From the NCBI RefSeq assembly GCF_002878395.1, contig NC_061121.1:11020662-11084661 (forward strand): DNA of 64,000 nucleotides, written 5' to 3'. The position numbers and the translations under genes are program-made. Positions 1 through 11,520 of this stretch are shown piece by piece; the first letter of the stretch is position 1, and every line of letters starts with the position of its first letter. Below the pieces are notes generated by a model that did not search any database, was not told the DNA's origin, and worked only from the letters and a program-made list of their open reading frames with translations. Source of the stretch: Capsicum annuum (lineage: Eukaryota; Streptophyta; Magnoliopsida; Solanales; Solanaceae).

Positions 1-1679
1 CTGAGGTGATATGTGTTTTCTGTAATGGGAGGTTCTTGTTAATGATGTTGTGGATGGATTTTTGTGTAGTTCAATTAATTTATATTATGTGGGGATCCTT
101 ATGTGGTTTGATCATTGAGACTGTGTTTAAATTTTTTGTGCAGTTCTATTATTGAAATTATAATGGGTTCCTTGTGAGGACTAGCTAAGTGACATTATCT
201 TTGAGTTCCTTATGTGAACGAATTCTTAATGCTTGAAAAATAATGAGTTTTAAATAAAAGTGACAAAAATTAACAGAGGTTGTTGATACCTATAGAATTT
301 GATCGATTCGATAACTTGTCTATAATGTGGTATTGGTGATGAGGCTGTTAATGACCTATAATCGATTTATTTTGTTTGGCCTTGCTTATGTTCTAGTGAT
401 GTAGGGACCACTCTTAAGGTGATTCAGAATTAAGTGAAGCCCGTAGTAAAATATTGTTAGATAAAAATAAGAATGACTCTGTATATCTTAAATTGGTACT
501 AGTGATATTGGGGAGTTTTGGCTGGCAATGAAGTGTTTGACCTGTGAAAAATATTGAGTTAGGGATTTCTTGGACACAATTTGTTGTTGTGGATTTGTGC
601 ATTAGAAAAAAAACTTGAGAAGATAAATTATTATTGACTTGACCTTGTGGCTGAATTATGTGTTTACATGTCCTGTAAAGTTAACTGATGTGTGACTCTT
701 TTAGAAGATAGTAATTTTCATGATAGTGGCAATGCAAAATCAAATGACTTAGTTACATTTATAAAATAATTAAGAATAACCCAAAATGTGGAAATAAGTG
801 CATTGTTAAATGGCATGATTGATCTTTCCTTGAGTGATACTTGGTGTTTATTGCTTTTTGAGTGATTAAGGTATGATAATTAGATGAATATTAATGATGG
901 TGTGGAGAAGAATATGTTGTAGGCTATAATTCTATGGGTCTTTATGGCTTATAGTTGTAAGCCTGTATAATGAGTGAGAGGTTATGTTGTCATCTATGTA
1001 TAGTAGTAAATACTAATCTTGAAACGGTGAGTGATCTTGAGGTAAAAGGGATAGTTGTTGTGAGATATTGAAGCTAGATTTATAAAATAAATTTAGTAGT
1101 CTTGATTGAGTGCATACGAGTATCTAAGTTACAAAACTTGTAAGTGGTGTGGTGGCTTAAATATGATTAAGTGTAGATTCTCCATAGGATAGTCTTGGAT
1201 AGAAACCGAGTCAGGTGTCCCAGGGAGAGCTTGTGAGTTGGGTGGATTAGATGTGACTTATCTAGTGTTGAAAATTTAAGTAGTAGATTTATGTAGCATC
1301 TCGTAGCACTTTTCATAATTGAATTCACGACTCTGGAGCTTCAGTAGTGAAAAAGTGGTGCTTTTGAATGTTTGTCTTCATTAACGTAAATCTTTTAACC
1401 ATCTTTACCGTGCTTCCGTAAACATCAAGTTCAGACTTAGGCCATTGAAAGGAGAATAAGTGATTCGTGTGTAAATATTTAGCTCCGCATCTTCGTATTT
1501 TGAAAAGTTTTAATAGAATGATTGAGTATAGAATATGGGTTAATCGATAAGGTTATCAACAGAGTGAGCAAGGTATAGTATAAGCAACTCTGTTAGTAAT
1601 GTCTCTCTAATTCCAACCTCGTGCTTTTCTCCACTGAATGTCTATTTGAGGACGAACGGAAGGTAAATTGGTATCTGAT
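1..1679 (+). other. Non-coding, probable 3' internal part of a Gypsy-type element
   Basis: No convincing coding region is seen. The strand is rich in G and T and poor in C. It ends at about 1649-1662 with a stretch (ttgaggacgaacgg) that resembles the segment just upstream of the 3' LTR in plant Gypsy/chromovirus-type elements, and the inferred LTR follows at once. I infer that this is untranslated internal DNA of an element whose coding part lies left of the window. An ordinary intergenic origin cannot be excluded. Confidence 0.3.
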
Positions 1680-4600
1680 TGTAATGACCCATTTCGCCAT
1701 TACTAAATTATTCATAATTAATTCATTCCTCAATATTAATTTGGGTCCAAATTAGCCAATATTTTATTTATTGTGTCACCTTAAACTTTTTGACGAAGAT
1801 TTTAGCCTTCGGATGTGTCTAGATAGACTCAAGCCCGATGAATTTAATTATTAATTAGTGATAATATCAATACTTTAGTTTGAAATTTCTATAGATGTGA
1901 ATTAAGGTTGTACAATATCTCTAACACAAAGTTAAGTTTAAAACTTTCTTTACAATAAAGTTTCGATATGGGTTTCTATTAGGGCCAACTTTAAACGACC
2001 ATATCCCCATAACCTATCAAATTAAAAATCTGTGAGCCTTCTTTCCAACGCAACAAACCGTTCCTCAATATGAATTCGAAGTAAAAGGTTATGACTGTTT
2101 TACATAGCACTGTCCGGGCTGAAACTGGATTTCACTGTAGCGAAAATTCTGATTGTATTTAAACCAACTTCAGACGTTTTTTAGGCCTAAAAATCCCAAA
2201 TTTCATTCCCCAACCCTAGAGAGGTGATTTCCCAAAGCTTAAGGTGAAATTCCTTCATGGAGGTAAGTTTTTCCATTATTTTCTTTGTCTTTTAATCCTT
2301 TAATATCTTATAATCCTTAGAAAGATCTTTAATGGTGGAATTCTTTTGGGGAATATTCATGGGTGTTTTTAATATGACCTAGAGCTGATTTTAAACTATA
2401 AATTAAAGATTCCTAACATGAATTTCATAAAGTAGATTATGAATTTTGATGGTTAGGAATCTTAAATTCCGTAAAGATGAGACCTTTAGTATAAAAGTTT
2501 CATTAATGGAGATGGGTTAAGCTTAAAAGAGCTAATTAATGATTAATTGAATTTAGGGAATGATATAGACCAAGAATTAAGGGTAGAATTTGTGGGTTTG
2601 AATCCCCAAGATATTTGATTGAAGAATAATTACTTATTACTCTTATAATTGCTTGATTTTTAGATGATTGATTATTTCAAGGCATGAAGGAAAGGAAAGT
2701 GAATCTTTGTTGCAGCTTGTTTCTTCCAAAAACTTGGCGTCCAGGTAGGCTAGGTTTAATGAGTAGAAGATTGTGTTAATTTATATTTTTATAATTTAGA
2801 ATTAATGGGAGAAAGCATGTTTAGGCCCACGGGCATGGAGTTTAGGTGGATAAAGACACGAGTACTTAACTTTAATCCCAAAAATCATAATTATGTGATA
2901 TTTATGATATTATGTATTATGTGCCCGAAAGGAGATTGTTGTAAATGTAATATATGAATATGATATTTTTCTTAGTTGTTCTAGTGATGAACCTAGTTGA
3001 GTTGTAATGGTATTTAGTTGTATGTATTGTGGTAAAATATGATGAGGAGAATAGATAACTTGAAGTAGCGTGATGATTGTATTATGTGAAAAGAGGTAGA
3101 GGATAATGATACGCGTGAATATGCTAGTTATAGGTGGTGAGGTTTGAATCCAAGTTGCGGTATTTGAGAAGGTAATGATACTTTTAATAATTAATGAGTA
3201 ATTAAGGCTTCAATAGTGACTTGTATGCGTAAGAATTAAATAGTGATTTATTTTATGATATTCTTGTCTTAGTATTGATAAAAATACTATATCTATTTGA
3301 TGCCCATGAGAGGCTAAATTGGTGATAATGATGATTTATTGAATTGTGCGTATGCGAGGCTTGTTTGATAATGATAACTCCTTAAAGTAATGATATGAAT
3401 ACTTGTTGATTGGTATTCGAACATGCTTGATATTGTTGATGTTTGGATTGTTAATGCTTGTATAAAGGATTATTGAAAATTTACTTGATGGAATTGTCTT
3501 ATGACTTTAAGTGTACTTGTAAACTTGGTACATTGTGTTGTATGAGGTGAGGTTGTATAAATTTGATATTGATAATACTTGTTTATATTGGATCTGGTAC
3601 CACGTCGGTATGGATATATATGTTGGATCGGGTACCACGCCGGTATGGATGTGTCTATATTGGATTAGGTACCACGCCGATACAGATGTGTATATGTTGG
3701 ATTGGGTACGACGCCGGTACGGATATGTATATCTTGGATCGGGTATCACGCTGGTACAGATATGTATATGTTAGATCGGGTACCACACCGGTATGGATAT
3801 ATATATGTTGGATCAGATACCACGCCAATACGGATATGTATATGTTGGATCGGGTACTATGCCGGTACGGATATGTATATGTTGGATCGGGTGTCACGCC
3901 GGTACGGTACATGAACATAGATTGTTTCGTGCAGGTCATGACTATTTGGGCAGAAATAAGTCCCATAGCATGTGTGTATATATTGTGTTGAGTTTGTGGA
4001 TGTTTACAGTAGGGTTGATATTCTTGATAGTTATGTGACTTGTTTGTGAGCACGGTTTGATTTGATAGTTTTATAGTGTTGATTCATCGGGTATTTGATT
4101 GTGTGATATGTATTTGAAAAAGTGAAGCTTTGTACTTACTTATATGTTGGTTGACTTGCTTTATTTATACGTGTTTTAATCGTAGCTACCAAAATGGCTA
4201 GTTATCATTCTTTAATATTATATAGAGCATTTGGTTGTTAGCCTGAGAGTTTAGTGTGGGTTGTGTATGATTTCGGGTTTATTCCTGTGAATATAAGTAA
4301 TGAAAAAGATAAGGTGAATAAAGAGGAATAGTGATGTAAGATAAGGTGAATAAAGAGGAACAATGATGTATTACCGTTGAATTGAGGTTGATAGTGTGAA
4401 CTAATGAGGCTAGAGTATGTTAGTAGCGAATATAATATTGATGGAGTTGGAAGAGTAGTTGGATATTGTAACTTATATAGGTAAAGTAATAACATTATTA
4501 CAACCTTAGTTGAATAATATTCCATTAAAGATATCATGATTTATTTTTCTTAATTCTATTTTATGATTATATGAACTAACACGGTCGGCCGATGATACCT

Positions 4601-5001
4601 ACCAGTACATGTGGTTGTACTGACCCTACTCTTCTACATTCCTTCATGGAGTGTAGACTGGATGCAGGTCAGTTGCAGTTACTAGTTGGATGACAATATT
4701 CAGCACTAACTTCTGCACTTTCTTCCTGGCAGATGTTAGAGTCTTTGTATTATTTATTTCATTGTCAGTCTATGTTGTAAATTGTAATAGGTAGCTCTTG
4801 TACATGTCTGGCCAAGTCTTGGGATAGTGAAGGAAATTTGTAAGAAGTATTTGTAAAAATTTTGTTTATTAGTATTTAATTTAATTTATATTTCCTTTAA
4901 AACAGAAGTCTTCCGCATATTTTTAGTTGGATAATAAGGGTTCTTCTAGCTACTTAGAATAGCGTAGGTGCCCGCACGGTCCGTTAATCTGGATCGTGAC
5001 A
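1680..5001 (+). mobile_element. Inferred 3' LTR of a Gypsy-type retrotransposon
   Basis: The segment opens with TGTAATGACCC and closes with GGATCGTGACA, so its ends are TGT...ACA, a usual plant Gypsy LTR pattern. It has no coding capacity. It contains a 37-bp minisatellite and a typical solanaceous low-coding LTR composition. At about 3.3 kb it is long but within the range of Gypsy LTRs. The partner LTR would lie left of the window, so neither a target duplication nor a second copy can confirm the limits. The boundaries are inferred from terminal motifs only. Confidence 0.5.
3596..3912 (+). repeat. 37-bp minisatellite, about 8 copies
   Basis: The word ggtaccacgccggta or a close variant recurs at 3596, 3631, 3668, 3705, 3742, 3779, 3816, 3853 and 3890. 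The spacing is 35 bp once and then 37 bp every time. Each unit carries a GGTACC-like core followed by a tgtatatgttggatcg tail. The array lies inside the inferred Gypsy LTR. The open reading frames over it on both strands are a by-product of the periodic sequence. Confidence 0.9.
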
Positions 5002-5772
5002 GAATACTTCAAAAGAATAGCAATATTCATCTTCTTTAATTCGAATAATTTTTTCTCTTTCTAAAACAACCAAAAACAAAGCTCAAATTACATTTAATTT
5101 ATGCTTTTACATCAAAATTGAGTTTTTATGTATTTGTGATTTTTAAATTTTAAAATTCAGTTGATCAGGATTGGTATTATGTTATTTATACTTAATATAA
5201 TATAGTAGTGATGATGATTGACAATTTGCATGAGGAGAGTGGGTTTTAGTTAATTAATTTAGGAAGTGCTAACCAGATAATTTTATGATGTACATCTTAC
5301 CATCACACATAAAAGCACCGAAAATGAGTTTGAACTTTGCTCAAATAGTCACTCCATTATTAAAATTAATGTAAAAAGTCATAGTTTTTTCTTCTTCTTT
5401 TTTTTGCCACAAAAAGTTACTCTTCTATCGGCATTTTGATTAATTTTGTAATAAAAAAATTTGATCAATTTTGTAATATTTGTGGACTCAAATAATCTCT
5501 CCCCCCTCTTTCAACCTTATTACTACTAAGGTACTAATAAGGGTTTGGCCTGAAACTATAACTATAAAAAGTGATTGCTTGCGACAAAATAAAGAATATG
5601 AATTTATTATATATTTTTCAACAATTTGAGTTACATTTAAAATAATACCAGTACTACAGTTGAACTTTTTTGTAGTTTGTCCTTGTTACGTAACTCTCAA
5701 ACACAAACCCAACATTGATTTTTTCAAAATAAACAACCGCATTCAATAGAAATATAGCATATTAATGCCTAA
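5002..5772. other. AT-rich spacer and 3' flank of sulfotransferase 1
   Basis: No gene, RNA or element boundary is recognised. The right part must contain the 3' untranslated region of the minus-strand sulfotransferase. A minus-strand AATAAA (plus TTTATT at 5603-5608) is a possible polyadenylation signal about 165 bases past the stop codon. Confidence 0.4.
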
Positions 5773-6774
5773 TCAAATGTACAAAAACCTTAATCCAGAT
5801 CCTTGAAACTTTTGTTCAATAACATGATTGAGTTTCTCATTCATCTCTGTAGTAAAATAATTCTTCCAATCTCCAACTTCTCCTTTACGAAAGAACACTT
5901 TATTTTCCGCTCCAGTTGACAATTTTCCACTTGTATTCACCTCTAAATTGCTCAAACTCTCAAAGCTACACATTCTTAATATTTCATCCACCACTCCAAG
6001 ATTTTCTTCCTCTATGGAAAATGGACATTCCAAGAATTCAGCCAAGCATTTGAGCAGAAGTTTGGGTTGCGCTTTAATTTCTTCATACATCAAGAAAAGT
6101 ACTTTGTTAGGTTTTTCTATGCTTTGTTTCCAATATTCCAACACGTGATTCCAAAACGGACCATAAGGGCTTACCCCCTTACAAAAGAGATCAAACATTT
6201 CTTCCATGGAATTGGTATCTATATGATGAAGTCTTAACTTGTTTGTAAAATGCCACATAGAGATAAAAATGTCCCTAGGATTCCTACATAAATAAACAAG
6301 TTTGGTTCTTGAATCTAGGACAGATTTTGGCAAGGAAGCAAAGGGAACATGAGTTGACAAGAGTCTAGGTGAAGTGAACGATGAAAGATTAGGAACTTGA
6401 CCATCCGCATAGAGTGTAAGTTCCAAAAATGGAATAAGATCATGTGGGTTCTTGACAAGTAAAGGGTGATTTTGTTCAAAAACAGGGTGTTTCTTTCGAT
6501 TTACTAACACAAATAAAAGTGATTTTAACCAAGTGGTTCCTGCTTTAGGAGATGTAACAAGGATGATATCACTGTCTTGAGCTTGAAATTGTTGTTGACA
6601 TGCAATCACACCTTGGATTGTTCTTGCTGATGCCCAAAAATCTTGATAGTTGTACATATATGTTCCCATCCATCCTTTTTCTTTTGGAAGGACTGAGAAA
6701 AATTTCCTATACACTTCATTTACGCCTTCTAGGTCTTGTAAATATTTGGGTAAAGATGTTTGAGAAGTTGCCAT
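5773..6774 (-). CDS. Cytosolic sulfotransferase (SOT1 of the window)
   Basis: The product is 333 residues, uninterrupted and intronless, the usual size for plant soluble sulfotransferases, which move sulfate from PAPS to a hydroxyl group of a small acceptor (flavonoid, hormone or similar). The P-loop PKAGTTWL is at residues 76-83. The likely catalytic His is in LLSTHVPF (H142). The 3'-phosphate-binding segment YLCRNPRDIFISMWHF is at 161-176. The C-terminal PAPS motif FFRKGEVGDWKNYFT is at 294-308. There is no signal peptide or membrane segment, so the protein is expected in the cytosol. The ATG at 6774 opens MATSQTS, like the paralogue at 25543-26541, and a TATA-like box lies about 60 bases upstream. 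The two proteins are alike across their whole length. The acceptor substrate cannot be told from sequence. Confidence 0.93.
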   Translation of the reverse strand: MATSQTSLPKYLQDLEGVNEVYRKFFSVLPKEKGWMGTYMYNYQDFWASARTIQGVIACQQQFQAQDSDIILVTSPKAGTTWLKSLLFVLVNRKKHPVFEQNHPLLVKNPHDLIPFLELTLYADGQVPNLSSFTSPRLLSTHVPFASLPKSVLDSRTKLVYLCRNPRDIFISMWHFTNKLRLHHIDTNSMEEMFDLFCKGVSPYGPFWNHVLEYWKQSIEKPNKVLFLMYEEIKAQPKLLLKCLAEFLECPFSIEEENLGVVDEILRMCSFESLSNLEVNTSGKLSTGAENKVFFRKGEVGDWKNYFTTEMNEKLNHVIEQKFQGSGLRFLYI

Positions 6775-6834
6775 AATACAGTTTTGAAGATTGAATATTT
6801 TCTTTTGGTTGGTATATATGATGAAGGTTTACTC

Positions 6835-6843
6835 ATATATATA
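6835..6843 (-). promoter_or_regulatory. TATA-like box of sulfotransferase 1
   Basis: On the minus strand TATATATAT lies about 60 bases before the start codon at 6774. That would leave a 5' leader of roughly 30 bases. The assignment rests on position and sequence only. Confidence 0.4.
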
Positions 6844-7399
6844 GAGAGAGAGAGATGGGAGGACTTGCATTACATCCATCCTTCTGGTTGGTACTTCTTG
6901 TTGGGTGCATGTTTATCACGTCGCAGCTCTACTAGTTTTGTTAGAAAACTAGACAAGGAATTTACAGTAATAAGCAGTGTTAACTGTTTCATTCAAAATT
7001 TATGGATATAACCCTTATTAAGGAAAAACGAGTACAACATGTACCTATAAATATCACGTAATTTCTAACAGATATCACATTCCAATGTTGTATATCGACT
7101 TTGATTTGCATGTATCTTAAGACTGTGTCAAGCAGGGCGAATTAATAGTAGACTTGAACCCTCTTAACTTTTTTCAATACTCTATAATTTTACTTAGAAA
7201 ACTGTTAACGTTTAATAACATATAGGGCTAGGAATCCATAGCCAAAGACAGTGGATGGTTCAATGATTGTTAAGGAGCCAGCAAAATTCCTTATTTTCCC
7301 ACGATTCTACGAACGAATCTTAGTGGCAACGTTATTTTTTTTTTTTTTTAGCCTTTTTCCCTTTTATCTCTTTACCTTATTTAGGAATCCACAAATTTA
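6844..7399. other. Upstream region of sulfotransferase 1
   Basis: No coding or RNA gene is recognised. It includes a GA tract at 6844-6855 and a T run near 7330. Unlike the more distal flank, I could not match it to the upstream region of sulfotransferase 2. Confidence 0.35.
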
Positions 7400-7955
7400 A
7401 AATTCTAAATTCGCTTCTGATGTCAAATCAAACATCAACAAGTAAGAAAAATACTAAAAATAACATAAATAGAAAGTCAACAAAATAAATAGTCATGAGT
7501 ACTCACGATGATTACATTAATAATTTAATAGAGAATCTTCAACCTTTTGAGTCTTTGAAATGTCCATCAAAAGCTAAAAGAACGTGTTGACATGATCTGA
7601 CAAAACTTTAGAATACTCATTAAGTGGCAAAAAACATGAAGTGATAGAACTAAAATCCTAGAATTACTAGCTTTATAACAAAATTACAGAAGTATCTCCA
7701 CGTCCATTACTTGACATAAAAAAATAAATAGTAGTACGTATTGAAGGTATAAGAAAATATAAAACTCCTTTTAATAATTTTTAAATGAGATGATGATACA
7801 ATTTTAAGGAAGAGTGAAGAGCTCAAGATATACAAATTAAATAAATGAAATTTACTCTTTCTTACAATCAACCTAACAATACTTATAGATTTATTTCTTC
7901 GGCTACACCTCTATCAAGCTCAAAAATATGCGTACATTTCTTTCTAGTAAACTCT
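7400..7955. repeat. Sulfotransferase flank repeat, copy A
   Basis: This stretch shares long blocks with 38660-38880 and 40760-41130. Examples are 'agtcaacaaaataaatag', then 'ctcacgatgattat', 'gaatcttcaaccttttga', 'aaaagaacgtgttgaca', 'acatgaagtgatagaa' and 'atagatttattccttc'-like text, in the same order. It ends where the Copia element inserted. It is best read as part of a unit duplicated together with the sulfotransferase gene. Confidence 0.75.
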
Positions 7956-8189
7956 TGTTATAAAACAAGAAAGTACAAAGAAGAAGAGTAGAGAGAATAG
8001 AGAGAGTAATTCTTATTTCTTCTCTTGAGGAATGACAGATCATAAGATTATAAATACAATGAACAAAACCCCTCTAGTTATAGGGGAAATTTACTCCTAG
8101 TCTGAGTAAAAGACAGATGCTTCAAATCCTAATAGATATCAAAGTAGATCTTGATAGACATTCACTATAATGTAAATACATTTATAATA
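7956..8189 (-). repeat. 3' LTR of the Copia element (minus orientation)
   Basis: This is a 234-bp repeat matching 11034-11267 end to end. Its outer end is TGTTATAAA and its inner end TTTATAATA, one base off the perfect inverted terminus seen in the other copy. Confidence 0.92.
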
Positions 8190-8199
8190 CTCCCCCTTG
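8190..8199 (-). promoter_or_regulatory. Polypurine tract of the Copia element
   Basis: The minus-strand sequence CAAGGGGGAG lies directly against the LTR, the usual plus-strand DNA priming site of plant Copia elements. It confirms the minus orientation. Confidence 0.8.
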
Positions 8200-8385
8200 A
8201 ATGTCTAATTGATAGATAATGTGTCTCATTAAAACCTTATTAGAAAAAATCAGTAGGAAAACAATCTAGTGAATGAAAAAGAGTACACATCTCTAATAAT
8301 ACGCATTTCAGCTGCCTCATTAAAAACCTTACAAGGAAAACTCAGTGGGACAAAACCTTGTAAGGGAAAAAGAGTACAACGTGTA

Positions 8386-9085
8386 TTAACTCACCCTAAT
8401 GAGAACATCCTTGAACCTTTGCATCCCGATCTTGTGTATCGTCTTTTTAAAAGTTGTAATTGGAGAAGACTTGGTGAATAAATCAGTCACATTGTCAGTT
8501 GAATGAATCTGTTGCACGTTAATATCATCATTCTTTTGTAGCTCATGTGCGTAGAAAAGCTTTGGCAAAATGTGCTTCGTTCTATCTCTATTTATAAATT
8601 CTCCCTTAAGATGTGCTATGTATGCTGAATTATCTCTGTGTAAAATTGTGGGTAGATTATCATATTTCACACCACATTTTTCTCGAATGAGATGTATCAT
8701 GGAACTCAACCATACACATTCTCGGCTTGCTTCATGAATAGCTATTATCTCAGTATGATTCGATGAAGTGGCTACGATAGACTGCTTTGTATATCTCCAA
8801 GATATGGCAGTATCCCCACATATGAACACATTGTATGTTTGAGACTGAGATTTATGCGGGTTAGATGAGTACCCAACATCAGCATGACCAGTAAGATCGG
8901 GACTGCAATATTTAGAATAAAATAAACTCATGTATCTTATCCTATTTTGATGTCTCCTAGTAGGAGTAGAAATATACCTTGTTAACAAATTGAGCGAAAG
9001 GCTATATTGGGTCTTGTAGTTTTTACAAGATACATGAGTGCACCAATTATACTAAGATATGGTACTTCATAACCAATTCAAATTG
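8386..9085 (-). pseudogene. Copia reverse transcriptase C-terminus and RNase H
   Basis: The 200-residue frame at 8386-8988 carries hallmark Copia RNase H text: KQSIVATSSNHTEIIAIHEA, ASRECVWL, the TKHILPKLFYAHELQ block and a degenerate final segment DNVTDLFTKSSP. Just upstream in other frames (to about 9085) the end of reverse transcriptase is readable as VPYLSIIGALMYLVKTTRP. A deletion has removed part of the segment between RRHQNRIRYM and SLFYS, and a frameshift separates RT from RNase H. The acidic residue of the D-N-S motif (HRDNSAYIA) remains. It is not expected to be functional. Confidence 0.85.
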
Positions 9086-11013
9086 GTATATTTCTCATTT
9101 CAACAAATAATCTTATTGCTTTTGAAAACTGTCCAAGAGTTTCAATAATTATCAATAAGTTTCTCAGAAACTTTTATATTTTGAATCCTTAAAGAAGTTT
9201 TCATACAAATTTTGTCAAAATGACAATATTCAACATTTTATGTGTGACATCTTCAAGTGTATGGACTGCAAATCAAATAAGTTTTCACTTACCAAGATGC
9301 ATCTTTTCATGTCACTTGCTCCTTATTTTTCAAGGACTATTTCATTTGGAACCGATTAGTCTATCACGCTTCATGCATGCATAGAATTTGTTCTTTTGGA
9401 ACACAAAATAAGAGCACTTGTGCTTAATATGAGATGCTTTCGGCATTTGACTTAAATTATATTTTGGATGAGGATCTGGTGATAATTCCTAACATATTTC
9501 ATAGCGCTTATAATCTCCCCCTTATGTTAGGAAAACTAACATACATCCTCTACTTCTTTGAGGAATCCATCTTTGTGCATTATGGTAAATTCATTAATCG
9601 TATACCACACATCAAAATTATTAGATGGAATAATTGGTTCTCGGCCTTGAACCAATTGCAAGGGAAGAAATAATCATAATTTATTGGTCTAACGCATACA
9701 AATGTTATTGTATTCAAAATATCATATTTTAGACCAACACATGAAGCTTTGTTCTCATTAGCGATGATTTAGCTATTTATCGAAGACATTCAATGCTAAA
9801 CTATCATCATCAAGATAACTTTCTTGATTGCACAATTTGAAAATTATGTTCTTAACTCAATTTTATTGAGCAAGCAACTTTATGAATGTTAAACTGCAAG
9901 TTGACAATGAATGTAGATGCGATCATCTTATTGATGCATCTTTACAACATATCATATAACAAGTGAACGTGTCCTTATTCACCTTTTATAATTTTCAGAT
10001 TTGAAGGGATCCAATCCCAATATTAGTTGGTCCAACCAAATTATCATGAGAACAAACGACATAAATAATTCTTGAAGAATCTTCTAGTTCTTCAATACAT
10101 GCACATCTTCGAGATGTTACAATCGTTCATATCAATTTATGAACTTTTATTCTAGTAAACTCCAAGTTTACCATGACATGTATTTTTTCTTTTGTAAATT
10201 TCAGATTTACTATTACATAAATAAATTTCAGATTTACTACTTCAGAAGTAGATTTTAAAATTATTCAACTTCTTTCGGAGGTGAGTTGTGATACAATCAC
10301 AATCAAGTGCACGTTTGCATTAATAAGTTTCTCATTCCCCAAGAATTGAATATAATCGTGCGTTAAGCCTATCAAATTATGATAGCTTATAACCTCTTTC
10401 AAGATTTTTCTACTTCAGAAGCAAATTGAGGTATACATATGATGTAGAGAATGTTTTTTCTCTAGCATATCTTATAATCATATAAGCGTGTGAAAATATC
10501 ATCACTTTTGATGATCATTATCATGTTGTCCCTCCACGCATATATTCGTGCATTTAATCACTTGTCTTCTTTTAGACATATTATGCATTGCTACCAAATA
10601 CACCTCAAGAATGAAGTAAGTTGTCATATTTCAGACTTATCATATATTGCTACCACATTCACTTCATGGAATGGAGCATATTCAATAGATCAAATTTCAT
10701 GACTTTTCATTAAACACCCATTATTTTGCCTTAGCCATCATAATATCATCAATATGGTGTATTGAGATTCAAACTCAACATCTTATCCATATAAAGGCGT
10801 CTTAGACATGAATCGATGGGACTTGAACCCAACATATTATCATCCTTTTGGATAATATTATTTTTGAGAAATAAATTTAAAATATAAATGGTTCCAAACC
10901 AATTATTTTTCCTCAAATCCAATAATAATTATATTAATAGTAGCAAAAGAAAGATAACATAAAGAATTACTAACCTTGAAATCCTTCAGATTTATAAACT
11001 CACCTTGTTTGTC
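9086..11013 (-). other. Internal DNA of the Copia element with no recognised gene
   Basis: This should hold gag, protease, integrase and most of reverse transcriptase, but I recognise none of them on either strand. Short near-repeats such as 'aatttcagatttacta' (10197-10240) and repeated 'ttcaag' text suggest a degenerate or replaced sequence. Only short open frames occur. Confidence 0.5.
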
Positions 11014-11031
11014 AGAGTCTCGTGCTGATAA
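11014..11031 (-). promoter_or_regulatory. Primer-binding site region of the Copia element
   Basis: On the minus strand the bases directly after the 5' LTR read TATCAGCACGAGACTCTG. Position and sequence fit a tRNA primer site of Copia elements. The precise tRNA was not determined. Confidence 0.5.
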
Positions 11032-11033
11032 TG

Positions 11034-11267
11034 TGTTATAAAACAAGAAAGAACAAAGAAGAAGAGTAGAGTGAATAGAGAGAGTAATTCTTATTTCTTC
11101 TCTTGAGAGATGAGAGATCATAAGATTGTAAATACAATGAACAAAACCCCTCTATTTATAGAAGAAATTTACTCCTAGTCTGAGTAAAAGATAGATGCTT
11201 CAAATCCTAATAGATATCAAAGTAGATCTTGATAGATATACACTATAATGTAAATACATTTATAACA
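11034..11267 (-). repeat. 5' LTR of the Copia element (minus orientation)
   Basis: The partner of 7956-8189, with perfect inverted ends TGTTATAAA / TTTATAACA followed by the target duplication ACTCT. Confidence 0.92.
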
Positions 11268-11319
11268 ACTCTAAATTATTTGGCCAGCTTCTATATCTAA
11301 TTATATTTTGGGTTAACTT

Positions 11320-11504
11320 TTTTTAAAAAAAAAATTCCCACCCTGTTATTCATATTGTAGCCCTGATTATTTCGGATCACACATTGCAAGCCCCATTTTG
11401 GGGGTAACACTCCCAACAGAATTTTCTCCATAACCAAGGCTCCAACCCAAAATCTCTTGTTAAAGGTGGTGTAGTTCCACCACTACACCACAACCCATGT
11501 TGAT
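11320..11504 (-). mobile_element. tRNA-derived SINE (SolS/TS type)
   Basis: Read on the minus strand, the body starts near a GGTTGTGGTGTAGTGGTGG segment (RNA polymerase III box A-like). It continues through GGGTTGGAGCC (box B-like) and then CTTGGTTATGGAGAAAATTC and GGGAGTGTTACCCCC, and ends in GGGTGGGAA plus a T/A tail. Its flanks are a near-perfect duplication: ATATTTTGGGTTAACTT (11303-11319) and ATATTTTGGGTAACTT (11505-11520). This layout is typical of solanaceous SINEs mobilised by LINE machinery. The 71-codon frame over it is non-coding. Confidence 0.85.
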
Positions 11505-11520
11505 ATATTTTGGGTAACTT

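Larger units (their letters stand above)
7956..11267 (-). mobile_element. Ty1/Copia LTR retrotransposon, internally degenerate
   Basis: Two 234-bp LTRs (7956-8189 and 11034-11267) end in TGTTATAAA and TTTATAACA (TTTATAATA in the left copy). They are flanked by a perfect 5-bp duplication ACTCT (7951-7955 and 11268-11272). On the minus strand a polypurine tract CAAGGGGGAG abuts the 3' LTR, and a primer-binding-site-like segment (TATCAGCACGAGACTC) follows the 5' LTR. Only the end of reverse transcriptase and RNase H can be recognised inside, so the element is non-autonomous. By eye the two LTRs differ at about 13 of 234 positions, which suggests a moderately old insertion. It lies in the duplicated flank of sulfotransferase 1. 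Confidence 0.9.

Noticed and set aside
3507..4053. Several overlapping open frames on both strands (70-142 codons)
   Set aside because: They arise from the 37-bp minisatellite. Both strands and several frames stay open at once with repeating Tyr/Ile/Gly-rich text, which is a repeat artefact.
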